DNA from: Vallitalea maricola
GTDB lineage: Bacteria > Bacillota > Clostridia > Lachnospirales > Vallitaleaceae
Assembly (NCBI RefSeq): GCF_036985595.1
Contig: NZ_BTPU01000092.1
Coordinates: 1-50,906, forward strand
Direction: 5' to 3'
DNA: 50,906 nucleotides
Positions 16,986 to 26,557 of the stretch are shown in pieces. Position 1 is the stretch's first letter; each line of letters starts with the position of its first letter. Under the pieces are notes generated by a model. It did no database searches. It had not been told where the DNA came from and was given only the letters and a program-made list of their open reading frames with translations. Both the position numbers and the translations under genes were made by a program.

Positions 16986-17501
16986 ATGCGTAGAGCGATT
17001 ATCATGATAATTGTATTGATAATTAATATTGTGTTTCAGTCAACAATTATGAATGAGATTAGTATCAACAATGTTTCCCCTAATTTACTTGTCATAACTA
17101 CTGTATCTTTTGCCCTTCTTAGAGGAAAATATGAAGGAGGAATAATTGGTTTTTTATGTGGACTCCTCCAAGATATTTTCTTTGGTAAAGTATTAGGATT
17201 CTATGCTCTTATTTACATGTACATTGGATTTTTTAGTGGATATTTATATAGAAGTTTTTATAAAGAAAGCATTTTAATACCAACATTAGTTATTTCTGGT
17301 TGTGATTTTATATATGGTCTTTATGTATACATATTTTCATTTTTGTTTAGAAGTAAGCTTAATTTCGTATATTATTTAGGGAATATTATTATGCCAGAAT
17401 TAGTCTATACAACACTTGTAGCAGTAATTGTTTATAAACTTTTTCATTTTATAAATAATAAGTTAGAGTCACGAGAGAAAAAGGAGGTTAATAGCAATTG
17501 A
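16986..17501 (+). CDS. mreD: Rod-shape determining protein MreD
   Basis: Integral membrane protein of about 171 aa with five or six hydrophobic segments and the GFLCGLLQDIFFGKVLGFYA motif typical of MreD. The start at 16986 is preceded by GGGAGG at seven bases; an in-frame ATG at 16959 is upstream of that ribosome site and less likely. Its stop overlaps the next gene by four bases (TTGA). Confidence 0.92.
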   Translation: MRRAIIMIIVLIINIVFQSTIMNEISINNVSPNLLVITTVSFALLRGKYEGGIIGFLCGLLQDIFFGKVLGFYALIYMYIGFFSGYLYRSFYKESILIPTLVISGCDFIYGLYVYIFSFLFRSKLNFVYYLGNIIMPELVYTTLVAVIVYKLFHFINNKLESREKKEVNSN

Positions 17502-20314
17502 TTCATGAATTACTGTTGAATGTATGGAAAATAGTGAAACATAGATTATTTATTCTATTAGTAGTCATTTTACTAATATTTTGGGTACTGATTAATAGAA
17601 TATTTGAGTTACAGATTGTTAAAGGGCAAGAGTTGGCTAATGAATTTAGCATAGGGATAAAACGTAATATTGTATTAGAGGGCACTAGAGGTAATATATA
17701 TGATAGAAATGGAATACCTCTTGCTGTAAATGAGTTAGCTTATTCTGTTACATTAGATGATAGTATTCGTGTTGATGATAGAGGTATAATGATACGTGAT
17801 TTGATTAATGTAATAGAAGAGAATGGAGATAGTATTATTGTTTCATTCCCAATAGAAATTAATGAAGAGGATGAATTTGAATTTGTAGGTTCTAATTCAT
17901 CTATAGTAAGATTCAAAAAAGAGATATTTGGGGAAAAAAGATTATCTAAAGTACAAGAAAGTTTAACCGCTGAGGATATGATAAAATATATTAGATCAGA
18001 GGATTTTTTTGATATGCCTGTTGAGAAGTATTCAAATGAAGAAGTTATTAAAATATGTGCAATAAGATATGCATTATATCTAACTAGAGGTTCTAAGTAC
18101 AAACCTCTAAAAGTAGCTGTGAATATCTCAGAAAAAACATTGGCAATGATAAATGAAAATCAAGACAAATTTCCAGGAGCAAAGATCATTGTTGAACCTC
18201 GTAGACAATATATTGATTCCACATATTTTTCTCATATTATAGGATATACTAAAACAATTAGTCCAGGACAATTAGAAAAACTGAAGGTTCATGGTTATAA
18301 TGCTAGAGATATTGTTGGCCAAGCAGGTATAGAAAAAGAAATGGAAATATACTTAAAAGGAACTGAGGGTAAACAAACTATTGATGTTGATATTTCTGGA
18401 CGCACAAGAAATATTATTAGAACAGAAGAACCTGTACCAGGTAAAGATATATTTTTAACTATTGATAAAGAGCTTCAAATTAAAACATATGATGCTCTAG
18501 AAAAGCAAATAGCAAATGTTGTAGTAGAAAAGATGTATACTAAGCAACCGTCTACAAAAGGGATTTTTATTCTATTAAAAGATGTATTTGCTTCATTATT
18601 TAATAATGATATCATATCATTAGAGCTATTAGAAAGTTCCAGTGAGGAACAATATCAGAATAATATATATAGTGCTTTTATAAAACATTATAATAATATA
18701 TTAGACGATATTAATTACGATTTAGCAAACGACGTTAATCAATATTTATCAGAAGAAGATAGGTATTTAGACTATATAATTGACAATTTAGTCTCTGATG
18801 GTATATTATTAACACGAAAGAAAGTTAAAAACAATGAAACTGACGATGGGAAAAAAGATGATGAAACAGAAGTTGAGACAGAAGTCTACCAAAAATATAA
18901 GAATAATGAAATAAGTATAAATGAATTATTAACTACAAGTATTAAAGAAAAAAGTGTAATTATTGATAAAAAAGAAGGAGAAAACCCTTCTGATATAGAA
19001 ATATATAATTATGTAATAGATTATGTAATTAAAAAAATATTAGAAACTAACGATTTCAAACGTTTGGTTTATACTACTATGGCGGAAAATGAAAAATTCT
19101 TTTATAGAGACTTATGTTTGATGCTCATTGAACAAGGAATTGTTACTTCTAATGAGAAAGAAATGTCTGACTTGAAAAGAGGGAAAATCTCAGCTCTTAA
19201 TTTTATGAAGAGTAAGATTACTAGTTTAGACATTAAACCTAGTCAGTTGGCTTTAGACCCTAGTACAGGTTCAGCAGTTGTTGTAGACGTTAAAACTGGT
19301 GAAGTATTATCCCTTGTTAGTTATCCTAGTTATGATAATAATAAGTTTGTAAATAATTTTGATAGTAGTTATTATTATAAATTAATTAATGACCCAACTA
19401 AACCACTTGTGCATAGAGCTACAAAAGAACGTAGAGCTCCTGGTTCTACATTTAAGATGGTTTCAGCCATGGCTGGTCTTGAAGAGGGGGTTATAAATAA
19501 GAATACCGTCATTAGAGATTTAGGTGTTTTCAATAAAATAACACCTTCAGCAAATTGTTGGATTTATAACTCATATGGCACAACTCATGGTAATGAAACA
19601 GTTTCAGATGCACTTAGGGATTCATGTAACTATTTCTTTTATGAAGTGGGTTTAAGATTAGGTAAAGATGAAGAAGGTAATTATATTCCAATTGAAGGAA
19701 TTAATAAACTAATGAAATATGTAGAGAAATTTGGATTAGATAGTAAGTCTGGAATAGAGTTATCGGAATATTCGCCTAAGAATCCTACCAAAGATCCAGT
19801 ACGTGCAGCTATTGGGCAGGATGAAAACAGTTATACTCCTGTTCAGTTAGCTAGATATATTAGTACATTGGCTAATGGAGGAACTAATTATGAGTTGAAT
19901 ATTGTAGATAAAATATCTAATAATAATGGTGAAGTATATGAAGATAGAACTCCTAACATAGCTACTCAGAGTAATTTTAATCCAGAAAATATTAAAACGG
20001 TTCATTCAGGTATGTTAAAGGTGACAACTAAACAAAATGGGGTAAGAGGTACAGCTTATAGTATTTTCCAAGACCTACCTATAAAAGTTGCAGGAAAAAC
20101 TGGTACTTCACAAGAAAGTAAGAGTAGACCTGACCATGCCACTTTTACAGCTTTTGCACCATATGATAATCCAGAAATTGCAGTAGTTGTAGTTATACCT
20201 TTTGGATATACTGCGCAAAATTCTGGTAAGGTTGTTAAGGAGATAATCAGTAGCTATTATGATTTATATGGAACAAGTGAAACGACTACGATGAGTAACA
20301 AATTGGAATATTAA
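17498..20314 (+). CDS. mrdA: Class B penicillin-binding protein 2
   Basis: Transpeptidase of the elongasome that works with RodA. An N-terminal membrane helix (about residues 15-32) precedes a PBP dimerisation domain (GTRGNIYDRNGIPLA ... GIEKEMEIYLKGTEGKQ). The transpeptidase domain has active-site S650 in STFK, S709 in SCN and K867 in KTGTS. At 938 aa it is long: between about residues 345 and 590 there is an insertion rich in acidic, Asn and Lys residues. Long PBP2 forms are familiar in Clostridia. It uses a TTG start overlapping the mreD stop, served by AAGGAGG ten bases upstream. Confidence 0.93.
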   Translation: MIHELLLNVWKIVKHRLFILLVVILLIFWVLINRIFELQIVKGQELANEFSIGIKRNIVLEGTRGNIYDRNGIPLAVNELAYSVTLDDSIRVDDRGIMIRDLINVIEENGDSIIVSFPIEINEEDEFEFVGSNSSIVRFKKEIFGEKRLSKVQESLTAEDMIKYIRSEDFFDMPVEKYSNEEVIKICAIRYALYLTRGSKYKPLKVAVNISEKTLAMINENQDKFPGAKIIVEPRRQYIDSTYFSHIIGYTKTISPGQLEKLKVHGYNARDIVGQAGIEKEMEIYLKGTEGKQTIDVDISGRTRNIIRTEEPVPGKDIFLTIDKELQIKTYDALEKQIANVVVEKMYTKQPSTKGIFILLKDVFASLFNNDIISLELLESSSEEQYQNNIYSAFIKHYNNILDDINYDLANDVNQYLSEEDRYLDYIIDNLVSDGILLTRKKVKNNETDDGKKDDETEVETEVYQKYKNNEISINELLTTSIKEKSVIIDKKEGENPSDIEIYNYVIDYVIKKILETNDFKRLVYTTMAENEKFFYRDLCLMLIEQGIVTSNEKEMSDLKRGKISALNFMKSKITSLDIKPSQLALDPSTGSAVVVDVKTGEVLSLVSYPSYDNNKFVNNFDSSYYYKLINDPTKPLVHRATKERRAPGSTFKMVSAMAGLEEGVINKNTVIRDLGVFNKITPSANCWIYNSYGTTHGNETVSDALRDSCNYFFYEVGLRLGKDEEGNYIPIEGINKLMKYVEKFGLDSKSGIELSEYSPKNPTKDPVRAAIGQDENSYTPVQLARYISTLANGGTNYELNIVDKISNNNGEVYEDRTPNIATQSNFNPENIKTVHSGMLKVTTKQNGVRGTAYSIFQDLPIKVAGKTGTSQESKSRPDHATFTAFAPYDNPEIAVVVVIPFGYTAQNSGKVVKEIISSYYDLYGTSETTTMSNKLEY

Positions 20315-20378
20315 TGTAACATATTAGGGTAAGTCAAAAGATTTTGAATAACTTTTATTGGTTAGGAGGATGCTCATA

Positions 20379-21134
20379 ATGAGCGATTGTATACTGATTA
20401 AAGGTAATAAATATGGGCTTACTATTATATTAGATGAGAATGTGACATTTAAGATTTTGAAGCAAACATTAGAAAAAAAGATAATTGATGCTAAGAAATT
20501 CTTTAAAAATGCCAAAGTAGCCATTACTTTTACTGGAAGAGACCTTTCTGATAAGGAACAAAAGGAATTAGTTGATATTATTACTACTTTCTCTGACATG
20601 GAAGTTACATGTATTGTGGATGAATCTGATTCATCTAATAAAAAAGTAGCAGCCAAAAAGAATGAAGTAGATAAAAATGATATATTAGGGATGGGTAACC
20701 CAATGGGTAACACGATGGGTGATCCTATGGCAGCATTTCATAAAGGCACATTACGTTCAGGGCAGCAATTGAATGTGGAACATAGTGTCATAATTATGGG
20801 AGATGTGAATCCAGGTGCAAAAGTGACTGCAAGAGGTAACGTAATTGTTTTGGGTACTTTAAAGGGTACAGTTTATGTAAAGGAACTGGATGGTAAACAT
20901 CCTTTTGTGGTTGCATTGTCAATGAAGCCTATGCAATTAAAAATAGGTGATATAATGGGAAGATCTCCAGATAATAAAGAAATAACCATGGATACTTCAT
21001 CTGCTGAAATAGCATATGTCACAGATGGTAGGATATGTATTGAGGCATTAAATAATAATATTTATAAGGAACTTGAATACTACAATAATGAAGTGGCAAA
21101 AAATAATAAAAAGGGGAGATTTTCTAATGAGTGA
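20379..21134 (+). CDS. minC: Septum-site determining protein MinC
   Basis: Inhibitor of FtsZ assembly at the poles. An N-terminal MinC_N-like domain (about residues 1-90) is joined by a Met/Gly/Asn-rich linker to the C-terminal beta-helix (LRSGQQLNVEHSVIIMGDVN, GAKVTARGNVIVLGTLKG) that binds MinD. The start is the ATG at 20379, nine bases after AGGAGG. The stop overlaps minD by eight bases. Confidence 0.94.
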   Translation: MSDCILIKGNKYGLTIILDENVTFKILKQTLEKKIIDAKKFFKNAKVAITFTGRDLSDKEQKELVDIITTFSDMEVTCIVDESDSSNKKVAAKKNEVDKNDILGMGNPMGNTMGDPMAAFHKGTLRSGQQLNVEHSVIIMGDVNPGAKVTARGNVIVLGTLKGTVYVKELDGKHPFVVALSMKPMQLKIGDIMGRSPDNKEITMDTSSAEIAYVTDGRICIEALNNNIYKELEYYNNEVAKNNKKGRFSNE

Positions 21135-21924
21135 AGTAATTGTTGTAACATCTGGTAAAGGTGGAGTTGGAAAAACAACGACTACAGCTAATCTGGGTGC
21201 TGGTCTTGCTATGGAGAATAAAAAAGTATGTTTGATTGATGCAGATATAGGACTAAGAAATTTAGATGTTGTAATGGGATTAGAAAATAGGATAGTGTAT
21301 AATTTAATAGATGTAATAGAGGGTAACTGTAGACTTAGACAAGCATTAATAAAGGATAAACGATATTCCAATTTATACTTACTCCCAGCTGCTCAGACAA
21401 GAGATAAAAATGCTGTTACTCCAGAACAAATGCTTAAGTTATGTGAGACTTTGAAAGAAGAATTTGATTATATTATTCTAGATTGTCCAGCTGGTATTGA
21501 GCAAGGATTCAAAAATGCTATTGCTGGTGCTGATAGAGCAGTAGTTGTGACAACTCCTGAGATATCTGCTATTCGTGATGCTGATAGAATAATTGGATTA
21601 CTAGAAGCTAATGAACTTAGAAGCCCACAGTTAATAATTAATAGAATAAGAACTGACATGGTTAAAAAAGGTGACATGATGTCAGTTGATGATGTTGTTG
21701 AAATACTAGCAATTGATTTATTAGGAGCTATTCCAGATGATCAAAATATAGTTATATCAACTAATAATGGTGAGCCTATTGTTGGTAATAGAAATATGAT
21801 TTCTGGAAAAGCATATGCTAATATAACAAAAAGAGTTTTAGGCGAAGATATTCCATTACTTAATTTTAATAATGAAGGTGGATTATTTAGTAAGCTTAAA
21901 AATATGATTAAATTTGGTAACTAA
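21127..21924 (+). CDS. minD: Septum-site determining ATPase MinD
   Basis: Deviant Walker-A ATPase (SGKGGVGKTTTTANLG) of 265 aa that recruits MinC to the membrane. It has DADIGLRNLDVVMGLENRIV (Walker A' and switch region), a DCPAGIEQGF Walker-B region, and a C-terminal amphipathic membrane-targeting helix (FSKLKNMIKFGN). The start at 21127 has GGGGAG eight bases upstream. Confidence 0.96.
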   Translation: MSEVIVVTSGKGGVGKTTTTANLGAGLAMENKKVCLIDADIGLRNLDVVMGLENRIVYNLIDVIEGNCRLRQALIKDKRYSNLYLLPAAQTRDKNAVTPEQMLKLCETLKEEFDYIILDCPAGIEQGFKNAIAGADRAVVVTTPEISAIRDADRIIGLLEANELRSPQLIINRIRTDMVKKGDMMSVDDVVEILAIDLLGAIPDDQNIVISTNNGEPIVGNRNMISGKAYANITKRVLGEDIPLLNFNNEGGLFSKLKNMIKFGN

Positions 21925-21936
21925 GGAGGGGTACAA

Positions 21937-22200
21937 GTGCCATTATTAAGTAAAAGAACATCCAAAAGAGTAGCTAAAGACAGATTAAAGCTTGTCCTTA
22001 TACATGATAGAGCTAATTGTTCTCCAGAATTACTAGAAATGGTGAAAACTGATATTATAAATGTTATAAGCAAATACATGGAAATTGATGAAGATGGCTT
22101 GGACATAAAAATGGGTAACACTAAATCAGAAATTAGTGATGCTATAGTACCAGCATTATATGCTAATATACCAATAAAAAAAATGAAGAAGAAAGCTTAA
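21937..22200 (+). CDS. minE: Cell division topological specificity factor MinE
   Basis: An 87-aa MinE that stimulates the MinD ATPase and drives pole-to-pole oscillation. It has the conserved anti-MinCD helix region (SKRVAKDRLKLVLIHDRANC) followed by the dimerisation domain (ELLEMVKTDIINVISKYMEI). It starts at GTG, with AAGGAGGGG upstream. The presence of MinE together with DivIVA later in the window gives this organism both known types of Min topology factor. Confidence 0.93.
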   Translation: MPLLSKRTSKRVAKDRLKLVLIHDRANCSPELLEMVKTDIINVISKYMEIDEDGLDIKMGNTKSEISDAIVPALYANIPIKKMKKKA

Positions 22201-22286
22201 TTGCTTATAAAATCAAGGAAAGTATAATGAACTTAATGAAATGAGTATATAGACGTTAAGTTCAATATATAGAAAGAAGTGCAAAG

Positions 22287-23399
22287 ATGTTTCGAAATTA
22301 TAATTTTAAAAAATATGATATTTTCCTAATATTAATAGTCATTGCTCTTGTTTCTTTTGGCATAATAGCAATTGGTAGTGCTACTCAGATAAATAGTAAT
22401 GGATCTACATACGTTAGAAATAAACAACTATTTGGTTTTATTGTTACTTTTGTATTAATGATTATTATTTCTTTAATTGATTATCATTTTATAGGAAAAT
22501 TTTACTGGCTTATTTATGCATTTAATATTATACTATTAATAGCAGTTCTTTTTCTTGGAGTAAAAGTAAAAGGTGCTGTAAGATGGATTGTTATTGCAGG
22601 GATACAATTACAGCCTTCTGAGCTATCAAAAATTATGATGGTTATATTCCTAGCCAAGTATATTGATAAAAATAAAGAAAAAATTAATAATTTATTATTT
22701 TTGATAAAACTTGGAATACTAGTTATAATACCTACATTATTGATTTATAAACAACCTGATTTGTCAACATCTTTAGTTTTATTAGTTATATTGGTTGTTT
22801 TGCTATTTGTAGCAGGTATTAGTTATAAATATGTATTAATTGCTTTAGCCATAGCTGTTCCATTGTTTTTCGGTACCTTGTGGTATATTCAACAGCCTGA
22901 CACTGTTTTTAGTGACCATCAAGTTGAGCGTGTATTAAGTTTTTTGTATCCAGAGAAATATGATACAATGCAAACTGATAACTCTATTCAAGCAATTGGA
23001 TCTGGACAACTTAATGGAAAAGGATGGTATAAAGGAACTATTAATAAATATAACTATTTACCTGAGCCACAAACAGATTTTATTTTTTCAGTAATAGGTG
23101 AAGAGGCTGGATTTATTGGTTGTAGTGTAGTTTTATTATTACTTCTATTATTAATTATAAAATGTTTATGGATTGCTAAAGATTCTATTGATTTATTTGG
23201 TATGCTTATTATAAGTGGATTTGTAGCTATAATATCATTTCAAACATTTGTAAATGTTGGAGTAACTACAGGATTGATACCTAATACAGGTATACCACTA
23301 CCGTTCATTAGTTACGGTTTAAGCTCATTAATGTCAAATATGATAGGAATTGGTGTAATACTTAATATAAGTTTGCATAGAAAGACAACTTACTACTAA
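22287..23399 (+). CDS. rodA: Peptidoglycan glycosyltransferase RodA (SEDS family)
   Basis: Polytopic SEDS-family protein of 370 aa that polymerises lipid II with PBP2. Signature stretches are GAVRWIVIAGIQLQPSELSK, PEPQTDFIFSVIGEEAGFIG and PNTGIPLPFISYGLSSLMSN. I choose RodA over FtsW/SpoVE because of its place beside mre, min and PBP2. A 9-bp inverted repeat with a 19-base loop lies in the gap before it (22228-22264). Confidence 0.9.
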   Translation: MFRNYNFKKYDIFLILIVIALVSFGIIAIGSATQINSNGSTYVRNKQLFGFIVTFVLMIIISLIDYHFIGKFYWLIYAFNIILLIAVLFLGVKVKGAVRWIVIAGIQLQPSELSKIMMVIFLAKYIDKNKEKINNLLFLIKLGILVIIPTLLIYKQPDLSTSLVLLVILVVLLFVAGISYKYVLIALAIAVPLFFGTLWYIQQPDTVFSDHQVERVLSFLYPEKYDTMQTDNSIQAIGSGQLNGKGWYKGTINKYNYLPEPQTDFIFSVIGEEAGFIGCSVVLLLLLLLIIKCLWIAKDSIDLFGMLIISGFVAIISFQTFVNVGVTTGLIPNTGIPLPFISYGLSSLMSNMIGIGVILNISLHRKTTYY

Positions 23400-23414
23400 A
23401 AAGGGGGTAAGCTT

Positions 23415-23813
23415 ATGAATGTTGGTTTAATTGCACATGATAATAAAAAGAAATTAATACAAAATTTTTGTATTGCTTATCGTAATATTTTAAATAGGCA
23501 TGAATTATACGCTACAGGAACAACAGGTAGATTAATAGAAGAAGTAACTAATTTATCCATCCATAAATATTTAGCAGGACATTTAGGTGGGCAACAGCAG
23601 TTAGGTGCCCAAATCGCACACAATCAAATTGATATGGTAATATTTTTAAGAGATCCATTATCACAAAAGCAGCATGAACCTGACCCTGCGTCAGTTATTA
23701 GATTATGTGATATTCATAATATACCAATTGCGACTAATTTAGCTACAGCTGAGTTATTGATTAAGGCATTAGAACGTGGAGATTTAGAATGGCGAAGTGT
23801 AATAAGATCATAA
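23415..23813 (+). CDS. mgsA: Methylglyoxal synthase
   Basis: Converts dihydroxyacetone phosphate to methylglyoxal and phosphate, a bypass of lower glycolysis under sugar-phosphate excess. It is 132 aa with GLIAHDNKK, ATGTTGRLIEEV, GGQQQLGAQIA and FLRDPLSQKQHEPDP, which include the catalytic Asp and the phosphate-binding residues. It lies 15 bases after rodA with AAGGGGG upstream, so it is the last gene of the morphogenesis operon, an arrangement seen in other Clostridia. Confidence 0.95.
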   Translation: MNVGLIAHDNKKKLIQNFCIAYRNILNRHELYATGTTGRLIEEVTNLSIHKYLAGHLGGQQQLGAQIAHNQIDMVIFLRDPLSQKQHEPDPASVIRLCDIHNIPIATNLATAELLIKALERGDLEWRSVIRS

Positions 23814-23815
23814 AA

Positions 23816-23840
23816 TAGAAGGAGTATCATACTCCTTCTA
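23816..23840 (+). terminator. Terminator after mgsA
   Basis: A perfect 11-bp inverted repeat with a 3-base loop lies two bases after the mgsA stop. The downstream T content is weak. Confidence 0.65.
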
Positions 23841-23882
23841 TTAATGTAGAATTATTTACATTTTAATAATAACAACTAATAA

Positions 23883-23902
23883 AGCCACCTGAAAAGGTGG
23901 CT
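23883..23902 (-). terminator. Terminator of the P-loop gene (minus strand)
   Basis: AGCCACCT/AGGTGGCT forms a perfect 8-bp stem with a GAAA loop. Read on the minus strand it follows the P-loop gene's stop and precedes TTTATT, so it most likely ends that gene. Confidence 0.65.
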
Positions 23903-23913
23903 AATATTCTACT

Positions 23914-24333
23914 TTAAGCAACTAAATATTCTTTTAAAGCAACTGGCAGTCCAGTTGTATCACAGTTAACACTAATAATAAATCGTACTTTGTAATTATC
24001 AGAAACGGTTTTTAATTTACTAATCAATTCTTTTGTATTACTATTTTCTATAGGTAAATGAGCCATTCTTAATAGACCATCTACATATATTTGTTCAATA
24101 TCACTATCTTCAGAAAGTATACCACACATAAACCCAAAAAATTCTTTATAATCATTAATAGGAAACTCGGAAACGTTAATATATCGTATGTTATGGTGTA
24201 AATCGTAAATATGACTACTGTCGCCATCTAGATAAACTATGTGACCTTTAGCGGTTTTTATTGCATCATTTGCCATCTTAATTAAATCTTTAGTCTTACC
24301 TTCCCCAGTATCACCTGCAATTAATCTTATCAT
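23914..24333 (-). CDS. Small P-loop NTPase-like protein
   Basis: A 139-aa soluble protein beginning MIRLIAGDTGEGKTKDL, a clear Walker A (GDTGEGKT). YLDGD and IYVDGLLRMA are candidate Walker B-like strands, and RFIISVNCD lies near the end. There is no recognisable partner domain. Similar short clostridial proteins are annotated only as P-loop or PilT-like proteins; I cannot assign a substrate. A strong AGGAGGAG ribosome site precedes the ATG. It is monocistronic and faces the morphogenesis operon. Confidence 0.7.
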   Translation of the reverse strand: MIRLIAGDTGEGKTKDLIKMANDAIKTAKGHIVYLDGDSSHIYDLHHNIRYINVSEFPINDYKEFFGFMCGILSEDSDIEQIYVDGLLRMAHLPIENSNTKELISKLKTVSDNYKVRFIISVNCDTTGLPVALKEYLVA

Positions 24334-24868
24334 AGCAATCTCCTCCTATTTAATTATTGCTCCTAATTGATAGTATTTACAAAATACATTGACTAACCTT
24401 ATAGTTAATCTATATATTGTATTATGTACTAATATATTAGTATTAAATTGAAAATAGTTATCATATCAATTAGAAGATAAATTTTAAAGAACTATACTAT
24501 TAAATTCTTTAAAAATTATAACTTTACTCTTTTATTATATAACTTTCTAGAATTATTTACAATAAGATTCTTAATTTAAATTAAGAAAATATTATTAGAA
24601 AATTACTTAATAATATTTATATAAATTCGAAAAATATCTAAGTATATAAAAATAATAGGCATTAATTCATTATTTAAAACAAATAAAGATAATTATAGTA
24701 ATTTATAAAAAAATAATTGTAATAATACGATATCTATAGTAATATAATATCATTAAATACTATATATTATATTTACTTAAAAATGGATTTCATGAGATGA
24801 AGACAGCTTGCTATAGAGTGAAATATACAAAAAATAGAGATTATTGTAAAATAATCTCTATAATAATA
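24334..24868. other. AT-rich spacer with several palindromes
   Basis: About 535 bases with no convincing ORF. It contains a 10-bp hairpin (24482-24491 with 24505-24514), a perfect 20-base palindrome (24568-24587) and an 11-bp hairpin (24587-24597 with 24608-24618). TTGACT lies near 24390 but serves no plus-strand gene. No RNA gene was recognised. Confidence 0.4.
24829..24860 (-). terminator. Terminator of the DUF378 gene (minus strand)
   Basis: A perfect 11-bp stem (24835-24845 with 24850-24860) has a 4-base loop and an A-run at 24829-24834, which is a U-run on the minus-strand transcript. Confidence 0.75.
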
Positions 24869-25078
24869 TTACATCTCTCCTCTAATTCTTCCAAAGAAAG
24901 TTAACGAATATATACCAGCAATACCAACTAATGCATAAACTATCCTACTTGCTATTGTATACATTCCTCCAAATATTGCAGCAACTAAATCAAACTCAAA
25001 AAAGCCGATTAGACCCCAGTTGATAGCGCCGATGATTACTAAAATGAGAGCAACTATATCAATACCTCTAGTATTCAT
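24869..25078 (-). CDS. DUF378-family small membrane protein
   Basis: A 69-aa protein with two hydrophobic segments and the DUF378 (YuzA-like) signature IVALILVIIGAINWGLIGFF followed by FDLVAAIFG and IVYALVGIAGIYSL. The start ATG at 25078 is preceded by AAGGAGG at six bases; a further upstream in-frame ATG (25096) overlaps the ribosome site. The function is unknown. Monocistronic. Confidence 0.82.
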   Translation of the reverse strand: MNTRGIDIVALILVIIGAINWGLIGFFEFDLVAAIFGGMYTIASRIVYALVGIAGIYSLTFFGRIRGEM

Positions 25079-25207
25079 AAACATCCTCCTTAACATGTGA
25101 ATTTATGATTAACCTAAAAAAATATATATCTTTTTCTAAGGTTTAATCTTACTATTAGTTTCTGTAATTTTTTAAAAAATAACTAGTAAAATTTTGGTAC
25201 AAGGTAC

Positions 25208-25236
25208 ATTTATCTTAAAGCAACAATAAGATAAAT
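25208..25236. repeat. Perfect 10-bp inverted repeat before the M14 peptidase
   Basis: ATTTATCTTA (25208-25217) and its complement (25227-25236) flank a 9-base loop, ending 26 bases before the chosen start. It could be an operator or a 5'-UTR hairpin. Confidence 0.45.
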
Positions 25237-25262
25237 AAAAATAATATTTTTAGGTGATAAAA

Positions 25263-26519
25263 TTGGACAATATTTCAAAGTCTAAAATAAGAGAAATTCA
25301 AGGCTTATTAAATAAATTTGGTTATTATAATTATAGTATTGATGGTTTTATAGAAAATTATACAATAGATGCTATAAAAAATTTCCAAAAAAATAATAAT
25401 TTAAAAATAACAGGTGAATTAAACGAATCAACTTTAAGTAAAATAGATGAATATTTAATAGGATATGTACTTCATACTATAGAAAGCGGAGATTCATTAT
25501 ATGATATTGCAAGAAGATATAATACATTAGTATGGCGAATTATTACAGCCAATCCAAATGTGAATCCTTTTGATTTAACTATTGGAACTAGCATTATTGT
25601 ACCACTGAATTATCAGATTGTACCTACTAATATTCCCTACACTTATAGTGTGTTGGAAAATAATATATTGGGCTTAAGTAAAAGATATCCATTTTTGAGA
25701 TTTGATAGCATCGGTAATAGTGTGGATGGTAGACAGATATATAGAATAAGAATAGGTAATGGTAATAACCATGTCATATATAATGGTGCTCACCATGCTA
25801 ATGAATGGATTACAACACCATTACTTATGAAATGGATAGAAGTTTTTTCGGAAGTTTATTCTAGAAAAGGTTCTATAAGGGGCTATGATACAGAACAAAT
25901 CTGGAATTATGCTACAATTGATATTGTACCAATGGTTAACCCAGATGGAGTAGAATTAGTTATTGACGGAGTAGATAATATAAATTCCAATAAGGATCAA
26001 CTAATTAAATGGAATCTTGGCAGTGAAGATTTCAATGATTGGAAATCTAATATTAATGGTGTTGATCTCAACAGAAATTATGATGCTGGATGGAAGGAAT
26101 ATAAACAATTAGAAAAAGAATTTGGTGTTATCGGTCCTGGTCCTTTTTTATATGGTGGAACTAAACCTGAATCAGAACCAGAATCTTTAGCCATGGCTAA
26201 TTTAACTAGAAGTATTGATACTAGATTAGTATTAGCATATCATACCCAAGGTCAAGTGATTTTTTGGAATTATAAAGATCTTCAGCCAGAGATAAGCTTG
26301 TATATTGGAGAAACATTTGCTAAAGCAAGTGGATATGAGTTAGCTTCAGAAGATTTAAGCCAGAGTTTAGCGGGTTATAAGGATTGGTACATTTTGGATT
26401 TTAGAAAACCAGGTTATACTGTAGAAGTGGGCAAAGGTAAAAATCCTCTCCCTATTGAACAATTTGATATGATATATGAAAATAATGAAGAAATATTATT
26501 GTTAGCAAGTATTATTTGA
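25263..26519 (+). CDS. M14 peptidase with peptidoglycan-binding and LysM domains
   Basis: Resembles gamma-D-glutamyl-diaminopimelate endopeptidase I (ENP1-type), which cleaves stem peptides in peptidoglycan. Domain order: PG_binding_1 helices (about residues 5-60, SKSKIREIQGLLNKFGYYN), LysM (about 70-115), then M14 carboxypeptidase. Zinc ligands are in GAHHANEW (HxxE at about 178/181) and the second His in LAYHTQG. The general-base Glu is in YTVEVGKG near the end. There is no signal peptide, as for ENP1-type enzymes thought to act in wall recycling or sporulation. The TTG at 25263 is preferred over the GTG at 25254, because the AGGTGAT ribosome site includes the latter. Confidence 0.87.
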   Translation: MDNISKSKIREIQGLLNKFGYYNYSIDGFIENYTIDAIKNFQKNNNLKITGELNESTLSKIDEYLIGYVLHTIESGDSLYDIARRYNTLVWRIITANPNVNPFDLTIGTSIIVPLNYQIVPTNIPYTYSVLENNILGLSKRYPFLRFDSIGNSVDGRQIYRIRIGNGNNHVIYNGAHHANEWITTPLLMKWIEVFSEVYSRKGSIRGYDTEQIWNYATIDIVPMVNPDGVELVIDGVDNINSNKDQLIKWNLGSEDFNDWKSNINGVDLNRNYDAGWKEYKQLEKEFGVIGPGPFLYGGTKPESEPESLAMANLTRSIDTRLVLAYHTQGQVIFWNYKDLQPEISLYIGETFAKASGYELASEDLSQSLAGYKDWYILDFRKPGYTVEVGKGKNPLPIEQFDMIYENNEEILLLASII

Positions 26520-26557
26520 AGTGACTATAATTTTATCTTGAAATTGAATAAAAATTT

